The notes under the pieces: model-generated
The model's database searches: none
What the model saw: only the letters and a program-made list of their open reading frames with translations
Told to the model about the DNA's origin: nothing
Assembly: GCA_031292525.1 (NCBI GenBank)
Contig: JARLGY010000018.1
Coordinates: 1-64,000, forward strand
Source of the DNA: Flavipsychrobacter sp.
GTDB taxonomy: Bacteria; Bacteroidota; Bacteroidia; Chitinophagales; Chitinophagaceae
Direction of reading: 5' to 3'
DNA: 64,000 nt
Made by a program: the position numbers and the translations under genes
Shown: in pieces, positions 9,003 to 18,061 of the stretch
How the letters are laid out: each line of letters opens with the position of its first letter
How positions within the stretch are numbered: the stretch's first letter is position 1

Positions 9003-9566
9003 ATGAAAATAGCTGTAGCAGTAACAGGTGCAAGTGGTTCTATCTATGCCAAAGTTTTGTTGCAGAAACTGCAGGAATTAAAAGAACAGGTAACCGAAGT
9101 AAGCGTGGTATGGAGCGATAATGCCTATACAGTGTGGCAGTACGAACTTGGAGACGATAGCTACCAGCAATTCCCTTTCCGCAAATGGGATAAGAACGAT
9201 TTTATGGCGCCGTTTGCCTCCGGCAGCAGCACTTACGAGGCACTCATTATATGTCCATGTAGCATGGGCATGCTGGGTCGCATAGCCCACGGCATCAGCA
9301 ACGATCTTACCACCCGTGCAGCAGATGTGATGTTGAAAGAACGGAGAAAACTGATATGTGTAGTACGCGAAACGCCATATAACCTCATACATCTTAAAAA
9401 CATGACCGCCCTTACCGAGGCTGGCGGCATTATATGCCCCGCCACTCCATCATTTTACAGTCGTCCACAAACATTCGATGAGATGGCATATACCGTGGTG
9501 CAACGCGTATTGCAACTGGTTGGGTTAAAAGTGGATGGTTATAAGTGGCAAGAGGAAGGAGAATAA
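9003..9566 (+). CDS. ubiX: Flavin prenyltransferase
   Basis: 187 residues. UbiX joins a dimethylallyl group to FMN to make prenyl-FMN, the cofactor of UbiD-type decarboxylases. The N-terminal Rossmann motif VAVTGASGSIYA, the APFASGSSTYEALIICPCSMG segment, the DVMLKERRKLICVVRETP loop and MTALTEAGGIICPA are all characteristic and in order. No ubiD is in the window. It heads a plus-strand run with mazG 32 bases downstream. Confidence 0.94.
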   Translation: MKIAVAVTGASGSIYAKVLLQKLQELKEQVTEVSVVWSDNAYTVWQYELGDDSYQQFPFRKWDKNDFMAPFASGSSTYEALIICPCSMGMLGRIAHGISNDLTTRAADVMLKERRKLICVVRETPYNLIHLKNMTALTEAGGIICPATPSFYSRPQTFDEMAYTVVQRVLQLVGLKVDGYKWQEEGE

Positions 9567-9598
9567 CATTTAAAAACAACTACACTCAATTATAGAGC

Positions 9599-10360
9599 AT
9601 GTACTCAAACTCGCTGGAACGGCTTAGACGCATCATGAATGAATTGCGGGAAGAATGCCCGTGGGACCGTAAACAAACCATACAAACCTTGCGCCAGCAA
9701 ACACTTGAGGAAGTGTATGAACTGGCTGATGCCATTACAGACGAAAACTATACAGGCATAAAAGAAGAGCTGGGCGATCTGCTGCTGCACATTGTTTTCT
9801 ACAGCAAAATAGGCGAAGAGAAAGGAAGTTTTACCCTTGACGACGTAATAGAAGGCGTTTGCAATAAACTGGTATCCCGTCATCCCCATATATACTCCAG
9901 CGTTAAGGTAGAGGATGAGGAGGACGTAAAGCGCAACTGGGAAGCTATAAAAATGAAGGAAGGCAAAAAGTCGGTGCTCAGCGGCTTGCCGCCATCGCTG
10001 CCCGCCTTAATGAAGGCTTTGAGATTGCAGGGCAAAACAAAACAGGTGGGTTTTGAATGGGAGAACACAGCACAAGTACAGGAAAAGGTAGATGAGGAAA
10101 TAACTGAACTCTATGAAGCTGTAGCTGGTGGCGATCCGGCTGAAATAGAAGAAGAAATGGGCGATGTCCTTTTTTCGCTCATCAACTATGCACGCTTTAT
10201 AAACGTTGACCCTGAGCAGGCACTCGAAAAGACCAACAAGAAATTTATCCGCCGTTTTCAGTATATTGAAGAGAAAGCCAGGGGGCAGGGAGCTGATCTG
10301 CAGCAAATGACCCTGGAACAAATGGATGCATTGTGGAATGAGGCAAAAAAACAGGAATAA
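9599..10360 (+). CDS. mazG: Nucleoside triphosphate pyrophosphohydrolase
   Basis: 253 residues, the usual two-domain MazG. It hydrolyses (d)NTPs, including damaged ones, to NMP and pyrophosphate. The N-terminal domain shows CPWDRKQTIQTL, then EEVYELADAI and EELGDLLLHIVF. The C-terminal domain shows VGFEWENTAQVQEKVDEEI and EEEMGDVLFSLINYAR, which carry the magnesium-binding acidic residues. The ATG at 9599 is the best start, because the next Met (MNELREECPWD) would trim the first helix. The gene ends 4 bases before the start of the sensor kinase, so the two are probably co-transcribed. Confidence 0.95.
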   Translation: MYSNSLERLRRIMNELREECPWDRKQTIQTLRQQTLEEVYELADAITDENYTGIKEELGDLLLHIVFYSKIGEEKGSFTLDDVIEGVCNKLVSRHPHIYSSVKVEDEEDVKRNWEAIKMKEGKKSVLSGLPPSLPALMKALRLQGKTKQVGFEWENTAQVQEKVDEEITELYEAVAGGDPAEIEEEMGDVLFSLINYARFINVDPEQALEKTNKKFIRRFQYIEEKARGQGADLQQMTLEQMDALWNEAKKQE

Positions 10361-10364
10361 CTGA

Positions 10365-13300
10365 TTGTTCAGGCATTATCCATATCGTGGATGGCTGCTG
10401 CTGAGCCTGCTGCTGTGGGCACTCGCTTCTTACCGGTACTATGTGCACCGCGAAGAACTGCAGCCAGACCGCATGGCACACATGGCCGGCAACGATTTCC
10501 TTAAAAGGCAAAACACGCTTGCATCTCTTTTAAAGGATAAAAAAACCATCAGGGAAATATTTGCCGGTGAGCTCACCGATCATGAAGAGCAGCGGCTGGA
10601 AGATCTGCCCTTTTATTTCTTTGCCTATAGTAAAGACTCCCTCATATTTTGGAACACAAATGAGATCTCTGCAGCCAACATGCAGATCGGCAAACCCGCA
10701 AGGCTGTATAGAACTGCCGGTGGCAGTATGTACCGGGAACAATATGCATTGCCCAACCCGGCAGATACCAATCAAAAGCTGGTGGTATTGCTACCTATAC
10801 TGTTCCACTACCCGCTAGAGAATGATTACTTGAAATCACACTTTGCGGCAGGCGACTACATACCTGTAGGCACGGAAGTGCTGGATAAACCGGGCACTGA
10901 AACTATAGCCATAAAGGATACCCAAGGCAAACCAGCCTTTTATCTTCGTTTTCACAAACAAGAAATACCCCGGTGGACACCCGACGGACTATTATTATGG
11001 ATGGTTATAGCCGCGATACTGGCCAGCGTATCGTGGATACAGCTTATGACTATTTACCTCACCCGTAACCGGGCCTATACTGTGGGTGTAATAGTAACAC
11101 TAACGGTAGTGATCGTATTGCGTGTATTGCTCTACATATATGGCCTGCCCTTCAATATAGAAACCCTTACCGTCTTTTCTCCCAGGCTATATGCATCCAG
11201 CAGCCTGCAACCATCTTTGGGAGATCTGCTCATAAATACGCTCGGCTTTCTATGGATAGTAATATTTATAACCCGGCATACTCCCTACAAAACCTTTTTT
11301 AGCCGCATACAGTCTGCACGGTTAAAATATATAGCAAGTGGCTTTTTTGTGCTCAGCATCACCTGCTATACTTTTTTCTTTGTCCACATCATCAGGGGGC
11401 TGGTCCTCGATTCCAGTATCTCTTTCGATGTCAGCCACTTCTACGCTATTAATGCATATACCATACTGGGTTTGCTTACTGTTGGTATCATTACAGGTGT
11501 ATCATGCCTGGTTATTTTCATCCTTAATACAGAGATTAATAACCTGGTAGGCAAAAGGTGGCTTAAGTACCTGGCTATTGCACTTATCGGCACTTGCATT
11601 GTCTTATATCTAAAAAAAGACAGTGACGATTTTCCTTTCTTCATACTGGGTTGGCTTCTACTGTTTATTGCTGTGCTGGATATACGCAGCTTCACACTGG
11701 TATCAGATCTCTTCTCACCACACATGGTATTCTGGGCAATATTTATCTGCGCATTTAGTACAGGCCTTATCGAATATTTCAACGGATTAAAAGAGACCGA
11801 TGCCCGGAAGGTTTTTGCAGAGCAGCGCGTAGCCCCCGATCGTGATGGTTATACAGAATTGTTGTTTGATAAAATAGCGCAGAACATAGAGCGGGATAAG
11901 GTGATAAATACTTTCCTGGAAAAACCGGTAGCAGCTAACCGCAAAAATATTAACGAACGCTTTGATGCGCTATACCTGGGTGGCCAGCTGAATCGCTACC
12001 AAAGCAGGATACATCTTTTTGATCGTTCAGGGCACAGCCTCTTCAATAAAGACTCGGTAGGTTATAATGCTTTGATGAGCGAGGTAAACGATTCTGCAAT
12101 AATGGTAAGCAGCACCCTCTTTTATAAAACAGTACTTCCAGATGGGCACTACTACATAGCCTATCTGCCATTACATAACGACAGTACCAATAAAATATCT
12201 GGCTACGCATTCATCAATCTTACACCCAAAAAAGCAGCAAATGAAACCGTATATCCGGAGTTGCTGCAGCCTACCAGCTTAAAAACAAGCAGCAGCGAAA
12301 AAGAATATGCATATGCCATTTACCTGAACAACAAATTGGTATCGCAAACCAATGACTATGAATTCCCTGTTTACCTGCAGCAGGATTCAACGTTGCGGCA
12401 ATACAGCATTCATGAGCGCCAAAACTATTCAGAACTATGGTACAGGTACAACAACCGTAAAACTGTAGTTGTGGTACACCGGCATAACCTGTTGTTTGAG
12501 ACCATTACCATCTTCTCTTACATGTTTGGTATAGAGATCCTATTGGCAGTCATCATACTGCTGTATCAACTGTACATCTCCTACTTTATCAATCCACACT
12601 TCACTGGGCGGTTTGTTACACTTACTCTGCGGCGGCGCATACATCTCGCCATGCTCAGTGTAGTGCTGGTATCATTCCTTATCATTGGATTTGTTACCAT
12701 AGTGTTCTTTGTAAAAGAATATCAGTCCTCTAATAGAAACAAACTGGAGGATGCTATGCAGGTGGTGCAACAATCGGTACAGCAATACCTGAAACAGGAA
12801 AATGCCTTTGCCCGCGAGGCCCGGTTCGATGTGGTGAGCCGCTCTCAACGATTTAAAAACTTCATCACCAACCTGGCCAGCAGTGAGAAAATAGACATCA
12901 ATATCTTTAACGAATATGGTACGCTGGATGTAACATCCCAGGATGATATCTACGATCGCGGGCTATTGTCCAGGATCATTCGTCCCGACGCTTATTATGA
13001 GTTAATAACGTTAGGCAAATCCATACACATACAGGACGAAAAAATAGGCAACCTGGCCTACCTGTCTTGCTACGTACCCCTGCGCGATGATATGGGGGCT
13101 ACCTTGGGCTATATTAATGTACCATTCTTCTCTTCAGAAAAAGACCTCAACTTCCAGATATCAAATATCGTTGTCACCCTCATCAACCTGTACGCTTTTA
13201 TCTTCCTCATATCCAGCTTGTTCACAGTCATCATTACCCGTTGGCTTACACGTACACTAAATATCATCATCAGGCAGTTTGGCCGCGTTAACCTGCAGCG

Positions 13301-14096
13301 CAATGAGCGCATAGAATGGCCGTACAATGATGAGATAGGGATGCTGGTAAAAGAGTATAATAAAATGGTACGTACCGTGGAAGAGAATGCCATACGATTG
13401 GCACAGAACGAGCGCGAAACAGCATGGCGTGAAATGGCACGGCAGGTAGCCCACGAAATAAAAAACCCGCTCACGCCCATGAAACTGAACATACAGTATC
13501 TGCAGCAGGCCATGCAAAACAACCACCCTAATATAGAAGACCTTACTAATAGAGTAACAGCCTCAATAATTGAGCAGATAGATAACCTTAGTTACATAGC
13601 ATCAGAGTTCAGCAATTTTGCCAAGATGCCCGAAGCCCGCCCTGAGGAGCTGGAACTGAATAGCCTGCTGGCAAAAAACACAGAACTGTACCTGAACGAG
13701 CAAAAGATAAAAGTCTGTTTGACTACCGAACAAGAAAGCCTGTGGGTATTTGCCGACCGCAGCCAACTGGTACGGGTATTTACCAACCTCCTAGAGAACG
13801 CAATACAAGCTATTCCCGAAGATGTATCCGGCATCATCAATGTGCAATTGAAAAAAGAAGACGGCAACGCATTGATAACCATCACCGATAATGGTACCGG
13901 CATGACCGACGACGTAGTTAAAAAAATATTCCAGCCCTACTTTACTACCAAATCTTCCGGCACAGGCCTAGGCCTTGCCATGACCCATAAAATAATTGAG
14001 TTCTGGAAAGGTCAAATATGGTTTGAAACAGAATATGGCGTAGGTACTACATTCTTCATCAGGTTGCCGCTCATCAACAACGCTGATATTTTGTGA
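10365..14096 (+). CDS. Polytopic sensor histidine kinase, NtrY-like, 1243 residues
   Basis: The start is TTG at 10365, directly after an in-frame TGA. The next Met is residue 37, which would remove the first membrane segment. By eye: TM1 at about 9-25, an extracytoplasmic domain to about 205, a block of seven to eight membrane helices to about 475, a second extracytoplasmic domain to about 710, two more helices to about 780, a third sensor region, and a last helix near 935-960. Then come a HAMP-like linker, the HisKA dimerisation helix with phosphoacceptor His1030 (VAHEIKNPLTPMK), and a HATPase domain with NLLENAIQAI, DNGTGM and GTGLGLAM. The order HAMP-HisKA-HATPase with HEIKNPLTP is NtrY-like. 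No response regulator is adjacent. The signal sensed is unknown. Confidence 0.9.
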   Translation: MFRHYPYRGWLLLSLLLWALASYRYYVHREELQPDRMAHMAGNDFLKRQNTLASLLKDKKTIREIFAGELTDHEEQRLEDLPFYFFAYSKDSLIFWNTNEISAANMQIGKPARLYRTAGGSMYREQYALPNPADTNQKLVVLLPILFHYPLENDYLKSHFAAGDYIPVGTEVLDKPGTETIAIKDTQGKPAFYLRFHKQEIPRWTPDGLLLWMVIAAILASVSWIQLMTIYLTRNRAYTVGVIVTLTVVIVLRVLLYIYGLPFNIETLTVFSPRLYASSSLQPSLGDLLINTLGFLWIVIFITRHTPYKTFFSRIQSARLKYIASGFFVLSITCYTFFFVHIIRGLVLDSSISFDVSHFYAINAYTILGLLTVGIITGVSCLVIFILNTEINNLVGKRWLKYLAIALIGTCIVLYLKKDSDDFPFFILGWLLLFIAVLDIRSFTLVSDLFSPHMVFWAIFICAFSTGLIEYFNGLKETDARKVFAEQRVAPDRDGYTELLFDKIAQNIERDKVINTFLEKPVAANRKNINERFDALYLGGQLNRYQSRIHLFDRSGHSLFNKDSVGYNALMSEVNDSAIMVSSTLFYKTVLPDGHYYIAYLPLHNDSTNKISGYAFINLTPKKAANETVYPELLQPTSLKTSSSEKEYAYAIYLNNKLVSQTNDYEFPVYLQQDSTLRQYSIHERQNYSELWYRYNNRKTVVVVHRHNLLFETITIFSYMFGIEILLAVIILLYQLYISYFINPHFTGRFVTLTLRRRIHLAMLSVVLVSFLIIGFVTIVFFVKEYQSSNRNKLEDAMQVVQQSVQQYLKQENAFAREARFDVVSRSQRFKNFITNLASSEKIDINIFNEYGTLDVTSQDDIYDRGLLSRIIRPDAYYELITLGKSIHIQDEKIGNLAYLSCYVPLRDDMGATLGYINVPFFSSEKDLNFQISNIVVTLINLYAFIFLISSLFTVIITRWLTRTLNIIIRQFGRVNLQRNERIEWPYNDEIGMLVKEYNKMVRTVEENAIRLAQNERETAWREMARQVAHEIKNPLTPMKLNIQYLQQAMQNNHPNIEDLTNRVTASIIEQIDNLSYIASEFSNFAKMPEARPEELELNSLLAKNTELYLNEQKIKVCLTTEQESLWVFADRSQLVRVFTNLLENAIQAIPEDVSGIINVQLKKEDGNALITITDNGTGMTDDVVKKIFQPYFTTKSSGTGLGLAMTHKIIEFWKGQIWFETEYGVGTTFFIRLPLINNADIL

Positions 14097-14160
14097 GCTC
14101 TCCCTCTGCATACAAGTGGCAGATTATCGCATTAGTTTGTACCTTACAAAAAAATACACC

Positions 14161-14877
14161 ATGATCCCCCAATGGCAAACCGGCATAGTAAAGCGCATAG
14201 AACAGGCTACGCACAATACACGGAGTTATTGGATAGAGCTGCCTGAAACGCCTGCGTTCGATTTCAAACCGGGGCAATTTGTAACCCTTGATCTGCCCAT
14301 ACATGAGCAGCGCAATAAACGGTGGCGCAGCTACAGTATTGCATCTATGCCCGATGGGGGAAATGTTATAGAGCTACTTATAGTTTATGTAGAAGGGGGT
14401 GCTGCTTCTAATTATATATTTAACAACGTAGTAGTGGGCAGCGAGTTTACACTGCGTGGGCCACAAGGAACTTTTGTATTGCCCGAAACTATCGGGAAAA
14501 CATTGTACCTCATATGCACAGGTACAGGCATTGCACCTTTTCATAGCATGCTGCAATACATCAATTATCACAACATACCACACAATCAGATACACCTTAT
14601 ATTCGGCTGCCGCAATCGCAAAGACTTGTTGTATGATGAAGCAATGCGCGATCTGGAAAAGATGATGCCGGAGTTTACATACCACCCTACACTATCGCGC
14701 GAGGACTGGGAGGGCTACAAGGGTTATGTGCATGCCATATATGAAGACCTGGCGCAAAATCATGGCCCGGCAATGTTCATGCTATGTGGCTGGCGTGCCA
14801 TGATAGACGAAGCCCGCGACCGCATAGTAGCGATGGGTTACGACAAAAAGGATATACACCTGGAACTCTACGGATAG
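14161..14877 (+). CDS. FAD-dependent ferredoxin-NADP reductase family protein
   Basis: 239 residues from the ATG at 14161. A GTG at 14116 in the same frame is unlikely because it adds residues ahead of the first conserved strand. The FAD domain shows PGQFVTLDL and RSYSIAS. The NAD(P) domain shows GTGIAPFHSML (the Gly-rich pyrophosphate loop), LIFGCRNRKDLLY, and the C-terminal MLCGWRAMIDEA. This is the compact ferredoxin/flavodoxin reductase type, moving electrons between NADPH and a small iron-sulfur or flavin protein. The end is 3 bases from the convergent cytochrome c gene. The partner protein cannot be named from context. Confidence 0.9.
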   Translation: MIPQWQTGIVKRIEQATHNTRSYWIELPETPAFDFKPGQFVTLDLPIHEQRNKRWRSYSIASMPDGGNVIELLIVYVEGGAASNYIFNNVVVGSEFTLRGPQGTFVLPETIGKTLYLICTGTGIAPFHSMLQYINYHNIPHNQIHLIFGCRNRKDLLYDEAMRDLEKMMPEFTYHPTLSREDWEGYKGYVHAIYEDLAQNHGPAMFMLCGWRAMIDEARDRIVAMGYDKKDIHLELYG

Positions 14878-14879
14878 TC

Positions 14880-15281
14880 CTACTCTACCCCTGCTTGTAT
14901 ATAATTGAGGATTGCTTTTATCTCACCATCTTTCAGGTTAGTAAATGCCGGCATGGGGGCATCGCTCCATTTGTGATATAGCGCTGTGGCATATGCATCT
15001 TGTCCGCCTGTTATCACCTGCTGGCTGTTTTGTATAAACGCCGCCACTTTCACACTATCATTATTCCATCGGGCAAGTACGCCATCCAGCGCAGGTCCCA
15101 GTTTATCCTGTTTTAATCCGTGGCAACGGGCGCAATTATCCATAAATAATTGCTTACCATTATTTGCAGGTGTGCTGGTAGTTGCGTTGTCGCTCGTTGT
15201 GGTTGTTTTTGTATTGCGTCCTTGTCCGCAAGACACCAACAACATTCCCGACAAAAGGAACAGAAGTATGCAATTCTTCAT
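14880..15281 (-). CDS. Membrane-anchored class I cytochrome c
   Basis: 133 residues. The signal ends in the lipobox LLVSC with Cys18 as the lipidated residue. A Thr/Asn-rich linker follows, then the haem-attachment motif CARCH at 50-54 and the sixth ligand Met110 in APMPAF. One haem, standard fold. It probably passes electrons in the periplasm to a terminal oxidase. It follows lepB by 15 bases on the same strand, so the two are likely co-transcribed, although the functions are unrelated. Confidence 0.9.
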   Translation of the reverse strand: MKNCILLFLLSGMLLVSCGQGRNTKTTTTSDNATTSTPANNGKQLFMDNCARCHGLKQDKLGPALDGVLARWNNDSVKVAAFIQNSQQVITGGQDAYATALYHKWSDAPMPAFTNLKDGEIKAILNYIQAGVE

Positions 15282-15296
15282 ATAATGAAACCTAAA

Positions 15297-16484
15297 TTAT
15301 TGTTCTAAAGAATGTATGCCGTGGAACAAACGTCTCCATCTTATACCATGCTTACCATAGCTCAGCCAAACAAACCATGCTTTGCCTACTACATGATCTT
15401 CAGGCACAAAACCCCAATAGCGACTATCTAATGAATTATGGCGGTTATCTCCCATCATCCAGTAGTAGTTCATTTTAAAGGTATAGCTCGTAGCTGGCTG
15501 GCCATTGATCAAGAAAGCACCATTCTTTTCCTCCAGCTTATTGCCTTCATAATTTGCTATTACTCTGCGGTACAATGCTATATTCTGTGGGGTAAGCTGT
15601 ACAGTTACACCAGCCTTAGGTATGGTAAGCGGACCATAATTATCCCGGCTCCACTTAAAGTTGGTCGTATCATTAGGATAGGTACCTCCGTTTTCAGTAT
15701 ATCCATAAGGATATATACTTGGGGTAACAGATATTACCTGTGGTAGTTTTTTCACCATTTCTACCTGGTCATTAGCCAGGTTCAGAATAGAATTGCTGCC
15801 CTCATTACGTATCACATCAATATCATTCTCATCCAGGAAATCGTCAGATATGCCGAACCCTTTGGCCTGCACTATATAAAATCTTTTCTGGTGCGGATAC
15901 ACGTTACCAGGTTGATTGTTGATCCACAATACACCGTCTTTCACAGCAAGTATGTCTCCTGGTATGCCGACACAACGTTTTATATAGTTTTCTTCTTTAT
16001 CCACCGGGCGGGTCATCACAGTGTAGCGCGATTTCAACAGGTCCCTGTCATTATTAAATTCGTTCCTCAATGTAGAGTAATAGTCACCTTCTGGCATCTC
16101 GGTCAACACGGTATCGCCTGCTGGATAGTTAAATACTACCACATCATTACGTTCGATATGTCCAAAACCTGGCCAGCGGTGGTAACCCCACTCTACCGCT
16201 TCAGTATAAGATTTTCCTCCGGTCAGTGGCATAGTGTTATGCACCAGCGGCACAGCTACAGGTGTCATAGGCACCCTTGGTCCATATGCAAGCTTACTTA
16301 CAAACAAATAGTCGTTTATCAGCAGGCTGCCTTCCATAGATCCTGTAGGTATAGTATAAGCCTCAAACAGGAAGGTACGTATTAGCGTTGCGGCTACTAT
16401 AGCAAACAGTGCGGCATCCAGCCACTCGCGCCATACGGGTTTATTTTTTTTCTTCTTTTTATCTTTATCTTTTGTAAAAGCCAT
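15297..16484 (-). CDS. lepB: Signal peptidase I
   Basis: 395 residues, long for the family, as is usual in Bacteroidetes because of an insertion in the periplasmic part. A Lys-rich cytoplasmic start is followed by one membrane helix at about 22-40. The catalytic Ser49 lies in PTGSMEGSL and the general base Lys169 in NYIKRCVGIPGD. Box E near the C-terminus reads MMGDNRHNSLDSRYWG. The enzyme removes signal peptides from exported proteins, including the T9SS cargo in this window. A TAnnTTTG box lies 23 bases upstream of the start. The cytochrome c gene follows. Confidence 0.96.
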   Translation of the reverse strand: MAFTKDKDKKKKKNKPVWREWLDAALFAIVAATLIRTFLFEAYTIPTGSMEGSLLINDYLFVSKLAYGPRVPMTPVAVPLVHNTMPLTGGKSYTEAVEWGYHRWPGFGHIERNDVVVFNYPAGDTVLTEMPEGDYYSTLRNEFNNDRDLLKSRYTVMTRPVDKEENYIKRCVGIPGDILAVKDGVLWINNQPGNVYPHQKRFYIVQAKGFGISDDFLDENDIDVIRNEGSNSILNLANDQVEMVKKLPQVISVTPSIYPYGYTENGGTYPNDTTNFKWSRDNYGPLTIPKAGVTVQLTPQNIALYRRVIANYEGNKLEEKNGAFLINGQPATSYTFKMNYYWMMGDNRHNSLDSRYWGFVPEDHVVGKAWFVWLSYGKHGIRWRRLFHGIHSLEQ

Positions 16485-16506
16485 TGTGCTGGTGTGTAAC
16501 TGCCGC

Positions 16507-16514
16507 CAAAAGTA
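16507..16514 (-). promoter_or_regulatory. -7 box (TACTTTTG, minus strand) ahead of lepB
   Basis: Full match to TAnnTTTG, 23 bases before the lepB start. No matching -33 element is evident. Confidence 0.45.
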
Positions 16515-16690
16515 ATAACTTCCACTACATTTTATGGCATAGCAGGTGTCTATTTGTCAATTTTAACTAATTTATCTTTTGCCCACATTGTATTATTTGT
16601 GGTTATAAGTATTCCGGCTTTCACACATAAGGCCAACTGAAATCATGGTTCAATTGCTCCTTTATTGTTAATTTGGCGCAAAATATTCTT

Positions 16691-18061
16691 ATGTCCCGTC
16701 CTGTTACCATATTGGGTGCCGGCCTTGTAGGCTCACTATTGTCTGTAATACTGCGCAAAAAAGGTTACGATGTTACCATTTACGAGCGCAGACCAGATAT
16801 GCGCAGCGCTGCTATTGCTGCCGGCCGGTCTATAAATCTGGCTATGAGCACCCGCGGTTGGAAAGCCCTTGAAATTGCAGGCTTGCGTAGCGAGATGGAA
16901 CAGATTGCCATCCCTATGTATGGACGCTTCCTGCATATGGCCGATGGTCAAACGGCAACGCAGCCTTATGGCAAGAACAATGAGGCCATATATTCTGTAA
17001 GCCGCGGCGACTTGAATAAAAAACTAATGACGCTTGCCGAGCATGAGGGCGTACATATTGAGTTTGAACACCGCTGCGCCAAAGTTGATGTAGCAAAGAA
17101 CCATATAACGTTTCAATTGCCAGATGGTACTGAAAAGGCCGTAGATGCCGACTTACTGTTTGGCGCCGATGGTGCATTCAGCGCATTGCGTAGTAGTTAC
17201 ACTACAATGGAGCGCGTGAACAGCGCACAAACATATCTGGAATACGGTTATAAAGAGCTGGCTATACTGCCCGATGCCGATGGCAAATGGGTGATGGAAA
17301 AGAACGCCCTGCACATATGGCCACGTGGCAAGTACATGATGATAGCATTGCCCAATACAGATGGCACTTTCACCTGTACCCTATTTATGCCGTTCGAAGG
17401 GGAGAACTCGTTCGCAGGGTTGCAGACAAAAGAAGAAGTAACTGCATTTTTCAATCTGCACTTTGCTGATGCTGTACCGCTGATGCCTACTTTGCTGGAA
17501 GATTTTTTTGCAAACCCTACTGCGTCGCTCATTACCACGCACGTTTTCCCATGGCACTTTGGCGACAAGAGCGCACTCATAGGCGATGCCGCACATGCTA
17601 TAGTTCCTTTTTATGGCCAGGGTATGAATGCTGGGTTTGAAGACTGCAGCGTATTGGATGCGCTTATCGATGAATACAAAGGCGATTGGGCAACTATACT
17701 TAAAGAATACGAACATAAAAGAAAGCCAAACGGCGATGCGGTAGCACAACTGGCATTGCTTAACTTTGTAGAGATGCGGGACAAAGTGGCCGACCCGGTA
17801 TTCCTGCAACGCAAGCAGGTGGAAAAAGAATTGGGCAGGCGCTATCCTGAACAGTTCATTTCTGTTTACGAAATGGTATCTTTCAGCCATACGCCATACA
17901 ATGTGGCTATGCAATGCATACAAAACCAGGATGCCCTGCTGCAGCGTATAATGAGTGAAGGTGATTTTTTACAAAATGTAGAGCACGCTGAGTTTAATGA
18001 AAAACTGGATTCATGGATGACACAATACTACCAGTCAGTGCAACAACTGGAGGGAAAATGA
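16691..18061 (+). CDS. kmo: Kynurenine 3-monooxygenase
   Basis: 456 residues from the ATG at 16691; the TTG at 16673 is ignored because it precedes the FAD fold by too much. The flavoprotein hydroxylates L-kynurenine to 3-hydroxykynurenine on the route from tryptophan to quinolinate and NAD. The FAD-binding ILGAGLVGSLLS opens the protein. The diagnostic AGRSINLAMSTRG follows, then the second FAD motif IGDAAHAIVPFYGQGMNAGFEDC. No other kynurenine-pathway gene is in the window. Its stop overlaps the recJ start in ATGA, so translation of the two is probably coupled. Confidence 0.94.
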   Translation: MSRPVTILGAGLVGSLLSVILRKKGYDVTIYERRPDMRSAAIAAGRSINLAMSTRGWKALEIAGLRSEMEQIAIPMYGRFLHMADGQTATQPYGKNNEAIYSVSRGDLNKKLMTLAEHEGVHIEFEHRCAKVDVAKNHITFQLPDGTEKAVDADLLFGADGAFSALRSSYTTMERVNSAQTYLEYGYKELAILPDADGKWVMEKNALHIWPRGKYMMIALPNTDGTFTCTLFMPFEGENSFAGLQTKEEVTAFFNLHFADAVPLMPTLLEDFFANPTASLITTHVFPWHFGDKSALIGDAAHAIVPFYGQGMNAGFEDCSVLDALIDEYKGDWATILKEYEHKRKPNGDAVAQLALLNFVEMRDKVADPVFLQRKQVEKELGRRYPEQFISVYEMVSFSHTPYNVAMQCIQNQDALLQRIMSEGDFLQNVEHAEFNEKLDSWMTQYYQSVQQLEGK

